This document shows, one piece after another, positions 16,302-23,440 of a stretch of DNA of 38,527 nucleotides. The notes under the pieces are model-generated. The model searched no databases, had not been told where the DNA came from, and saw only the letters and a program-made list of their open reading frames with translations. Every line of letters begins with the position of its first letter. Position 1 is the first letter of the stretch. The position numbers and the translations under genes were made by a program. Source of the DNA: Verrucomicrobiaceae bacterium (lineage in GTDB: Bacteria > Verrucomicrobiota > Verrucomicrobiia > Chthoniobacterales > Chthoniobacteraceae); assembly GCA_005791535.1 (NCBI GenBank), contig SXWH01000130.1, forward strand, positions 1 to 38,527, written 5' to 3'.

Positions 16302-17258
16302 TTACTGCCCACCGGAAATCCGCTGGCGCTCCTGCTCGCTCAGCGCGGACTGCGAGAGCCACGCCGACGCTGCGGAACGATTACGCCTGCGCCAGTAATC
16401 GAACAATTGCGCGACTGCATCCACTCGCTGCGATGCGTCCTTCACTTCGCACAGAATATTCATAGCTGCCGTCGCATTGCGCGGAAACAGAACCGGCGCA
16501 AGGTGCATCCGCGCTTCATTCGCGAGCACCGCGGGGATTTTTGGCAGCGCCGAATACATGCCGCCGGGATCGCGCTTTCCCCATGCATCAAAGAGCGCTC
16601 CCGCCGCCAGCTTGCGAATTTCCACATCGCTCACCCGCGCATAAGCCCCGGCACCGCGCACGGGGTCCTTTTCCGCCCACGAATCCGCAAGCCGCTCCAT
16701 TACCACGGATTTGAGAATCCCGTCCTCCGGCAGCGCCACCGCCCATTCTGTCGCAGCGCTCAAATCCTTTGCGCTCCAATCGACAGCCAGCGCTTCCGCC
16801 GCGGCGTGGCGCGCGGGACTGTCCGGCTGCGCAGCGAGCCATTTTCCCGCGGCTTGCGGTGATAACGCAGCCCATTTTCGCACGAAATCCGCCGCTATCT
16901 CCGGGCCTTCCGGCTGCTGCCAGCTCGCAATCACCGCAGTCGGAATACTCATCACCGGCGCAGGCGTGGCTGCCAAAATAGGAACCGGCACAGGCGTCGA
17001 GGGAATGACCGGAAGCGGCGTCGGGCGAATCGGAGTTGGCGCGGGAACAGGAGTCGCAAGAGGCTCCGGCGTGCTCGCCGCCGCAATTGGAGGATGTGTC
17101 ACCTCGGGTTTTGCCACGTCGGGCGCAGGAGTCACATTGACCACCCCACGCGGCCGCGGTGTGGAAACGAACATCCACACGATCGCGCCAAACACGACCG
17201 CGAAGGATGCGCAGGCAAAAACCCGCAACCACATCGGCACTGGTGCTTCATCGCTCAC
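16302..17258 (-). CDS. Membrane-anchored protein with proline-rich linker and helical-repeat domain
   Basis: A 318-residue protein. One transmembrane helix (about 10-30, WLRVFACASFAVVFGAIVWMF) is followed by a Pro/Thr/Ala/Val linker (about 34-110) with repeated TP and PVP units. A helical domain (about 118-310) contains repeated helix pairs with W-A motifs: RKWAALSPQAAGKWLAAQ, AVDWSAKDLSAATEWAVAL, ADSWAEKDPVRGAGAYA and FDAWGKRDPGGMYSAL. Spacing of about 35 residues suggests a HEAT/TPR-like solenoid; similar W-A repeat proteins are frequent in Verrucomicrobia, with unknown role. A protein-protein interaction role at the membrane is inferred. It lies 92 bp downstream of the aminotransferase gene on the same strand. 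Confidence 0.72.
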   Translation of the reverse strand: MSDEAPVPMWLRVFACASFAVVFGAIVWMFVSTPRPRGVVNVTPAPDVAKPEVTHPPIAAASTPEPLATPVPAPTPIRPTPLPVIPSTPVPVPILAATPAPVMSIPTAVIASWQQPEGPEIAADFVRKWAALSPQAAGKWLAAQPDSPARHAAAEALAVDWSAKDLSAATEWAVALPEDGILKSVVMERLADSWAEKDPVRGAGAYARVSDVEIRKLAAGALFDAWGKRDPGGMYSALPKIPAVLANEARMHLAPVLFPRNATAAMNILCEVKDASQRVDAVAQLFDYWRRRNRSAASAWLSQSALSEQERQRISGGQ

Positions 17259-17350
17259 AGCATCGACCTTCTAACCCACAGCGGACATCGACAATCTCAA
17301 ATCACGCACCCACTCCAGCACCAGCAAGCCAGCAGAAGCCGCACTCGTCT

Positions 17351-18688
17351 TTAATCCCAAAGCCGGTCAAGGCCGGTGCGGATTGCGGCGAAGAGGATGT
17401 CGATTTCTTCGCGCGTAATCGTGAGCGGCGGCGCGGCGGCGATGAGGTCGCGGATACCGCGGACGATGACGCCTTCCTTTCGCACGAGGTTCGAAGCTTT
17501 GATGCCGAGCATGGTTGTGGGTGAAAGCGCAGCCTTTCCTTCACGCGGGATGAGTTCAATTGCGCCGATGAGTCCTTCGCTGCGAATCTGGCCAACTGCG
17601 CGATGCGTTGCGAGCTCGGCGAGTTTGCTGCGGAAGTATGGACCAACGTCGTCGCGAACACGCTCGACGAGCTTCTCATTTTCAATGACGCCGATGCTGG
17701 CGAGCGCGGCAGCGCAAGCGACGGGATGGCCGCTGTAGGTAAAGCCGTGCGCCAGGTAGCCGCCGTTGATAAGGACTCCGGCGATTTCATCGGAAACCAT
17801 CGTAGCACCCAGCGGAATGTAGCCGCTGGTGAGTCCTTTCGCGAGGCACATCAAGTCCGGGTCGAGATCCCACAATCCGCTTGCAAACCACGCGCCCAGA
17901 CGACCGAAGCCCGTGATGACTTCATCCGCGACAAACAGGATGCCGTATTTGCGGGCGAGTTCGCGCAGCGCACGCAGGTAGCCGGCGGGCGGAGGGATGA
18001 CGCCGCCCGCGCCTTGCACAGGCTCGGCAAAAATCGCGCCGATGGTCTCCGGCCCCTCGCGCTGGATGACGCGCTCGGTTTCCTCAACGCACCACTGGCC
18101 GTAGGCAACCGGATCGGACTCGCGATTTGCGGCCCACGCATTCGGCCCCGGGACGTGCACGAAACCGGGCAGCGGGAGATCAAAAGGCACGGTGCAGCTC
18201 GGCAGTCCGGTCATGCTCGTCGTCGCGAGCGTGACGCCGTGGTATGCGAATTCACGCGTGATGATCTTCGTGCGCGCCGGCTGGCCTCTGAGCTTCCAGT
18301 AGCCCCGGATGAGCTTGAGTGCTGTTTCGTTTGCCTCGCTACCGCTGTTGCAAAACATCGCGTGCTTCAGCCGCGCCGGAGCGAGTTCGGCGAGCTTGGC
18401 AGCAAGGCGGATGGCGGGTTCGGTGGTGCTGTTGAAAAACGACGGGTAATACGAAAGCTGCGACATTTGTGCAGCGACGGCATCGACGACTTCGCGGCGG
18501 CCATACCCGATATTCACGGCCCAAAGTCCGGCCAGCGCATCCAGCAGGCGGCGGCCTTCGGCGTCCTTCAGCCAAACGCCGGAACCCTCGGTAATGATGT
18601 GCGTACCGGCGGCGTGCATATCGCGGTGATTCGTGAACGGATGCAGGTGATGCGCTGCATCCAGTTGTTGAAGCGGTGAGAGGCTCAT
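17351..18688 (-). CDS. Class III (omega-type) pyridoxal-phosphate aminotransferase
   Basis: A 445-residue fold-type I aminotransferase of the omega-amino acid:pyruvate group. Seen are LDALAGLWAVNIGYGRREV near the N-terminus, FCNSGSEANETALKLIRGYW, the EFAYHGVTLATTSMTG segment, EPVQGAGGVIPPP, FVADEVITGFGRLG with the PLP-contacting aspartate, and the PLP lysine in CLAKGLTSGYIPLGA. Substrate specificity within the class (putrescine, beta-alanine, taurine and others) cannot be fixed from sequence alone. The start at 18688 (MSLSPLQQ) was chosen because upstream codons of the longer frame show no homology and overlap the divergent GNAT gene. Confidence 0.92.
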   Translation of the reverse strand: MSLSPLQQLDAAHHLHPFTNHRDMHAAGTHIITEGSGVWLKDAEGRRLLDALAGLWAVNIGYGRREVVDAVAAQMSQLSYYPSFFNSTTEPAIRLAAKLAELAPARLKHAMFCNSGSEANETALKLIRGYWKLRGQPARTKIITREFAYHGVTLATTSMTGLPSCTVPFDLPLPGFVHVPGPNAWAANRESDPVAYGQWCVEETERVIQREGPETIGAIFAEPVQGAGGVIPPPAGYLRALRELARKYGILFVADEVITGFGRLGAWFASGLWDLDPDLMCLAKGLTSGYIPLGATMVSDEIAGVLINGGYLAHGFTYSGHPVACAAALASIGVIENEKLVERVRDDVGPYFRSKLAELATHRAVGQIRSEGLIGAIELIPREGKAALSPTTMLGIKASNLVRKEGVIVRGIRDLIAAAPPLTITREEIDILFAAIRTGLDRLWD

Positions 18689-18775
18689 GGCTTTACCATA
18701 GCCCAAGACCGTGCGTTTGGCCACGGCGCAATCGAATGCTCGCGGAATCACGCGCCGCGTGTAGTTTAGATCCCA

Positions 18776-19597
18776 GTGAAAAATCTCACATCGGATCTTC
18801 TCGCGCCGGGCGACGGACGGAGCGCAACGCTGTCGGTGTCCGACTTCGTCTGGACGCGGATTCGCGGCACGGACGACCCTGCCTTTGAACGTGCTTATGC
18901 CGTGCTGTGGGCGGAGTTTGGTGAAGCGCACGAGATGGAAACGCGCGAGGTGCTGGCGGAACGTTTCCGGCTGGGATCGCGATTCCGGTACGAAATGCTG
19001 CTGGTCGAAAAAGACGGTGCCGTTTGTGCGGTGCGCGACCATACAGCGGTATGGATGGATGGCTCAGTCGTCGTGCACTTGTCGCACGTCTACGTGGTGC
19101 CGGAACAAAGGCGCACCGGGCTCGCGGGCTGGCTGCGTGCGGCACCGATTGTCACCGCCCGCGAGCTTGCCGCGGACTGCGGCGACGCAAAAGCGGACAT
19201 CACGCTGGTCGGCGAAATGGAGTACGACGACGGCAGCGACCCGCGCAGGGCAATCCGCCTCGCTGCGTATGAAAAAGCCGGCTATCGCAAGATCGACCCG
19301 GGTGAAGTGGATTACCACCAGCCGGATTTTCGCACCCCGTCGGATATCGACGCCTCGGGTGGGCCAGTTCCAATTCCGTTTCAGCTCATCGTGCGCCGGG
19401 TTGGGCGCGAGATGGAATCAAGCATCGACGGCATCGAAGTGCGGAAGCTCGTTGCCGCGCTCTTCGCGATCTACGGTGCGCAGTTCCGCGTCGCGGATAT
19501 GCAGCACGCTTTGCTAAATACTGAGCGTCTCCCGGCCCCGGGAAAGACCGTTGCGCTTGTCGCGCCAACGCGACCGGACACCCGCCGCGCACTGTAG
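18776..19597 (+). CDS. GNAT-family N-acetyltransferase
   Basis: A 273-residue protein with a GNAT core at about 50-170. It has HVYVVPEQRRTGLAGWLRA, which matches motif A (V-x-P-x-x-R-x-x-G-x-A/G), binding acetyl-CoA pyrophosphate. A later helix, RRAIRLAAYEKAGYRKID, resembles motif B (Y-x-x-x-G-F/Y). The C-terminal 90 residues are an extra segment. The start is a GTG at 18776, which is weakly supported, and downstream starts are possible. It is divergent from the aminotransferase (87-bp gap) and converges with the pseudopilin gene, leaving only 6 bp between stops. Substrate unknown. Confidence 0.8.
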   Translation: MKNLTSDLLAPGDGRSATLSVSDFVWTRIRGTDDPAFERAYAVLWAEFGEAHEMETREVLAERFRLGSRFRYEMLLVEKDGAVCAVRDHTAVWMDGSVVVHLSHVYVVPEQRRTGLAGWLRAAPIVTARELAADCGDAKADITLVGEMEYDDGSDPRRAIRLAAYEKAGYRKIDPGEVDYHQPDFRTPSDIDASGGPVPIPFQLIVRRVGREMESSIDGIEVRKLVAALFAIYGAQFRVADMQHALLNTERLPAPGKTVALVAPTRPDTRRAL

Positions 19598-19603
19598 CGA
19601 GCC

Positions 19604-20365
19604 CTACTTTACACCCGGGCGGAACGTCTTCGCCGTTCCGGTGGTGGGATCAATCATCCACGTGAAATAGTTCGGCGGTGCCTTCGTGTTGCCATTCGCT
19701 TTCAAACGTTCCCAGTCCGAGAACGAATGCACCGTGATGAACCAGAGCCCGCCCGCAGACGGACTCGTGGAGCCGGCCGACTGGCCGGATGCGCCATAAG
19801 GCGGCAGGTTCGTGCTTCCATCGGGCATAAAGCGCATCGGCACATACTCGTAGTTGCGCCCCACACCGCGCGGCAATTCGGGGTCAAATCGCGGGTCGAG
19901 TTCGCTCTTGGTCACGATCATCGACGGCGGGTCCTGCGGCGGAATCACGCGATCCTCGCCGAGAATCGTGGACAAAGCGCCTCCGCCGGGAACGCCGGGA
20001 TTCATGATGATCGTATCCGGAAAGCGGATGATTTTCGAAAGCGCGACAAAGCCGCCCGCTTCGCTGACTTCGAAAGACTGGAACGCACGGAAATGGCCGG
20101 TTGCAGGGTCCTCGGGCTTTTCTCCGGGGATTTCATTGTCCGCAAACCGGTAGAAGCGCACCTCGACCATCCGGTTCTTGCTGATTGCCGTCTGCCGCGC
20201 GAGCGCCATCTGGTCGGTGAGCATAGCCGCTGCCTGATTGAGCTGCGAACCGCGCAGCATGCCCTGCACGGCAGGCACAGCGAAACCGGCGACGATACCG
20301 ATAATCAGAATGACGATCAGCAATTCGACGAGCGAAAATGCGTTGCGGGAAGTGTTCGTTTTCAT
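19604..20365 (-). CDS. Pseudopilin resembling Verru_Chthon cassette protein D
   Basis: A 253-residue prepilin-like protein. The class III signal is short: MKTNTSRNA9|F10SLVELL, with Ala at -1 and glutamate at +5 (Glu14), followed by a hydrophobic helix (LLIVILIIGIVAGFAVPAVQ). The next stretch, LNQAAAMLTDQMALARQTAISKNRMVEVRFY, and the later FRAFQSFEV and WFITVHSFSDWERL closely resemble the Verru_Chthon cassette protein D family described from Verrucomicrobium and Chthoniobacter, where proteins A-D are encoded together. Partners A, B and C are not next to it here. The start at 20365 fits the short leader; the longer frame adds an unlikely extension. Confidence 0.85.
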   Translation of the reverse strand: MKTNTSRNAFSLVELLIVILIIGIVAGFAVPAVQGMLRGSQLNQAAAMLTDQMALARQTAISKNRMVEVRFYRFADNEIPGEKPEDPATGHFRAFQSFEVSEAGGFVALSKIIRFPDTIIMNPGVPGGGALSTILGEDRVIPPQDPPSMIVTKSELDPRFDPELPRGVGRNYEYVPMRFMPDGSTNLPPYGASGQSAGSTSPSAGGLWFITVHSFSDWERLKANGNTKAPPNYFTWMIDPTTGTAKTFRPGVK

Positions 20366-20611
20366 AGTGCGTGCGAGCTCGGAGTGATGCCCGACGTTCC
20401 GGAAATCGGGCGCGTTGTCGAGCATTCGTTCAGTTTGGTTCCATGGAGGTGTCGTGTGCATCTGGCAAATACATTGTCCATACAAGCGCTCTAGTCCACC
20501 GGAATTCGAGGATCTCACGAAGTTTTCACACACGACGCAGAAACAAGAACGCGAATTCGCTCCGCTCTTGTGTTTACGCGCTAAGACATTCCCGCTTTAC
20601 CAACACACACC
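20366..20611. other. Divergent intergenic region with hairpins
   Basis: This 246-bp gap separates the minus-strand pseudopilin from the plus-strand M16 gene and must hold promoters for both. I see a 6-bp stem (GCCCGA 20389-20394 with TCGGGC 20406-20411) in the pseudopilin leader. Near the M16 gene is an imperfect hairpin, ACAAGA (20543-20548) with TCTTGT (20566-20571), enclosing the perfect 10-bp palindrome 20551-20560. No convincing -10/-35 pair stands out and no small gene is evident. Confidence 0.4.
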
Positions 20612-21994
20612 ATGCTCAAGTCACTCATCCTTTCGTGCTCGCTCGTTCTCGCGACGGGAGCCGTCGCCCAGGACTCCAAAGCTCCGGCTGCTGAACCCGC
20701 AAAGTCGGCAATCAAGCCGCTCGCCTTCACCGAATACACGCTGCCAAACGGCCTGCACGTGATCCTCCATGAAAATCACGCCGCGCCCGTGGTTTCGACG
20801 TATGTGCTTTACCACGTCGGCTCGAAAAACGAGCGCTCAGACCGCACCGGTTTCGCGCACTTTTTCGAGCACCTGATGTTTGAAGGCTCGGTGAACATCC
20901 CGCGCCAGAAAATCGACAAGTATATCTCCGGCGCAGGCGGAAATCTGAATGCGAGCACGTCGTTCGATGTAACCGATTACTTTTTCAATCTTCCGTCGAA
21001 TCAGCTCGAACTCGCGCTGTGGATCGAGAGCGAGCGGATGCTGCACAATCGCATCGACGAGACCGGTGTGGAAACCCAGCGGCAGGTCGTGAAAGAGGAA
21101 CGCCGCATGCGCTACGACAACCAGCCGTATGGCTCGTTGTTTGAGCAGCTCTGCAAAATGGTCTTCGCCGGGACCACTTACGAGTGGACGCCCATCGGCA
21201 GCACGCAATACATCGATCAAGCGAAGATCGAGGAGTTCCGCGAGTTCTGGAAAACCTACTACATGCCGAACAACGCAACGCTCGTTATCGCGGGCTCGTT
21301 CAAGCCGGAAGAAGCGAAGAAGCTCGTCGAGGCCTACTTCGGTGAGATCAAAAAAGGAACGCTGCCGCCGCGTCCCGTGGTGAACGTGAAACCGCCGGAA
21401 AAGCCCGTTCTCGTCGAGGTGAAGGAGGCAAAAACTCCCCTGCCCGCTTCGCTCCACGCCTGGGTGGCGTGCCCGGAGACGCACCCCGACGCCGTCGCGC
21501 TCGACCTTCTCGCGGACATCATGGCATCGGGACGCAGCTCCCGTCTTTACCGCCGGCTCGTGGACAAGGAACAAGCCGCCGTCGCCGCGCAGGCGTTCCC
21601 GGTGTTGTTTGAGAAAGCAGGGCTCGTCGGCGTTTTCGCCACGGGAAATCGCGGCGTGACGCTCGAGAAACTCGACGCGCTGATCGACGAGGAAGTCCAG
21701 AAAGTGAAAGCCGAAGGCGTGACAGCCGAGGAGTTCACAAAGGCCCTGAATGGCAAGGAGGATGAACTCGCTCGCGACAATTCACAAATGAGCGCCCGGG
21801 CCCGCAACCTTGCGCGCGCGCGACTCACGTGGGGAAACACTGCGGAGGTAAACAAGGAACTCGACCGCTACCTCGCAGTGAAACGCGAAGACCTCCAGCG
21901 CGTGGCAAAAAAGTATTTCGTGAAGGAACAGACCTACCGCCTGCACTACCCCGTGCCGGATGCACCGAAGCAACCCGAAGGAGCCGCCAAGTAA
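20612..21994 (+). CDS. M16-family zinc metallopeptidase (catalytic subunit)
   Basis: A 460-residue exported peptidase of the insulinase/pitrilysin family. The signal peptide covers about 1-19 (ending AVAQ). The inverted zinc motif HxxEH is H83-F-F-E86-H87, with the third zinc ligand Glu163 76 residues after His87, as the family requires. The middle peptidase_M16_C domain (about 205-385) has YYMPNNATLVIAG and an R-rich SSRLYRRLVDK segment. Bacterial two-subunit M16 peptidases combine a catalytic subunit like this one with an inactive partner, which the next gene provides (21-bp gap). Likely substrate: short or unfolded peptides in the periplasm. Confidence 0.94.
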   Translation: MLKSLILSCSLVLATGAVAQDSKAPAAEPAKSAIKPLAFTEYTLPNGLHVILHENHAAPVVSTYVLYHVGSKNERSDRTGFAHFFEHLMFEGSVNIPRQKIDKYISGAGGNLNASTSFDVTDYFFNLPSNQLELALWIESERMLHNRIDETGVETQRQVVKEERRMRYDNQPYGSLFEQLCKMVFAGTTYEWTPIGSTQYIDQAKIEEFREFWKTYYMPNNATLVIAGSFKPEEAKKLVEAYFGEIKKGTLPPRPVVNVKPPEKPVLVEVKEAKTPLPASLHAWVACPETHPDAVALDLLADIMASGRSSRLYRRLVDKEQAAVAAQAFPVLFEKAGLVGVFATGNRGVTLEKLDALIDEEVQKVKAEGVTAEEFTKALNGKEDELARDNSQMSARARNLARARLTWGNTAEVNKELDRYLAVKREDLQRVAKKYFVKEQTYRLHYPVPDAPKQPEGAAK

Positions 21995-22015
21995 ACAATT
22001 CACTCAGTTTTTAAA

Positions 22016-23431
22016 ATGAACACCATTTCCCGCATTCTCCTAACCTCCGCAGTCGCGTTGCTACCTTTCACTTCCGACGCGATTGACCGCACGAAGCCGC
22101 CGACTCCCGGGCCCGCGCCGGCGGCTGCATTTCCTGACTTCAAAGTGCGCACTCTGGAAAACGGGCTGCGCGTCGTGGTCATCCCCGATGACCGCTCGCC
22201 GACCATCACGCTTCGTCTTGTGGTCAAAGCGGGTTCCACGATGGACGGCGGCAGCGGTATCAGCGGATTCACCGCCGGCCTTCTGAACCGCGGCACCAAG
22301 ACACTCGACGCGGCGGCATTTGCAAACGCCATCGACTCCATCGGCGCAAAACTCGAAGGGAACGCGAGCGCTGATTCGTTGAGCGTCAGCACGAGCGGCC
22401 TAACGAAATTCACCGACCGGCTGCTCGAGCTGTTTGCAGACGCGCTGGTGAATCCCGTCTTCCCGGCAGAGGAATTGATGAAGGAACAACGCCGCGCTCT
22501 CTCAGGCATCGCCGCGGCGAAAAAGCAGCCCTCTTCGCTCGCTTCCAACTTGATGGGCAAAGTCATCTTCGGCGATCACCCGTACGGAAGCTTCCCGACC
22601 GAGGAATCCGTCAAGGCGGTGACACGCGACGCGCTCGTAAACTTCCACACCAAATGGATGGTGCCGAACAACTCCAGCCTCGTAATCGTCGGCGACGTGG
22701 ACCCGGATGCCATCGTTGCAAAAGTCGGCAAAGCTTTCGCAGATTGGAAAAAGAAGGACTTCCCGCTGGTCAAGCAAGCCGCACCGCCGGCGAGCCTGAG
22801 CGGCGTGACGGTGCATCTCGTCGATCGTCCCGAGAGCGTGCAAAGCAACATCATCGTCTGCCACACCGCGCCCGGCCGGAATTTCCCGGACCTTCCCGAA
22901 CTGAACGTGGTGAACTCCACGCTCGGCGGAGGATTCAGCGGACGCCTGTTCCAAAATCTTCGTGAAAAGCACGGCTACACATACGGCAGTTCGTGCGCGT
23001 TCAATTACTACATGCACGGCGGCTACTTCCAAGCCACCGCCGAGGCGCGCACCGAAGTCACCGTGCCGGCCATTAAGGAAATCCTAAACGAAATCGGCCG
23101 CATACGCTCCGAGGCAATTCCCGCGGACGAGCTCGAACTTCAGCGCCAATATAACGTCGGCAACTACCTCCTGAGCCTCGAAAGCGCGAGCCGCATCGCG
23201 AGCCGGGTGCAGGACATCGAACTCTACGGACTGCCCGCTGATTTCTACAAAACCTACGCTGCGCGCATGGGCGCTGTCACACCGGAGACCGCGCAGAAGC
23301 TCGCCCAAAAATACCTGAGCACCGAAAACGTCGGCATCGTCGTGGTAGGAAAAGCCGAAGCGATCAAAGCCGATCTGGAAAAGATCGGAAAGGTCGTGAG
23401 TTACGACGCGGATTTGAAGCCACTGAAATAG
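22016..23431 (+). CDS. M16-family peptidase-like protein, non-catalytic partner
   Basis: A 471-residue exported paralogue of the preceding peptidase. The signal peptide covers about 1-22. The HxxEH position is replaced (GGSGISGFTAGLLNRGTKTL), so it cannot bind zinc there. It keeps the C-terminal R/Y motif (REKHGYTYGSSCAF) that binds substrate across the subunit interface in heterodimeric M16 enzymes. YNVGNYLLSLESASRIASRVQDIELYG is typical of the second half. With the upstream gene it most likely forms an active/inactive heterodimer. It converges with the next gene with a 9-bp gap and no clear terminator. Confidence 0.92.
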   Translation: MNTISRILLTSAVALLPFTSDAIDRTKPPTPGPAPAAAFPDFKVRTLENGLRVVVIPDDRSPTITLRLVVKAGSTMDGGSGISGFTAGLLNRGTKTLDAAAFANAIDSIGAKLEGNASADSLSVSTSGLTKFTDRLLELFADALVNPVFPAEELMKEQRRALSGIAAAKKQPSSLASNLMGKVIFGDHPYGSFPTEESVKAVTRDALVNFHTKWMVPNNSSLVIVGDVDPDAIVAKVGKAFADWKKKDFPLVKQAAPPASLSGVTVHLVDRPESVQSNIIVCHTAPGRNFPDLPELNVVNSTLGGGFSGRLFQNLREKHGYTYGSSCAFNYYMHGGYFQATAEARTEVTVPAIKEILNEIGRIRSEAIPADELELQRQYNVGNYLLSLESASRIASRVQDIELYGLPADFYKTYAARMGAVTPETAQKLAQKYLSTENVGIVVVGKAEAIKADLEKIGKVVSYDADLKPLK

Positions 23432-23440
23432 GCGGCAGTC

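Noticed and set aside
17603..18679. Plus-strand open frame of about 358 codons opposite the class III aminotransferase
   Set aside because: Antisense shadow; the minus strand has all PLP-enzyme motifs.
18689..19042. N-terminal extension of the aminotransferase frame
   Set aside because: Overlaps the divergent GNAT gene and is unlike the family's N-terminus.
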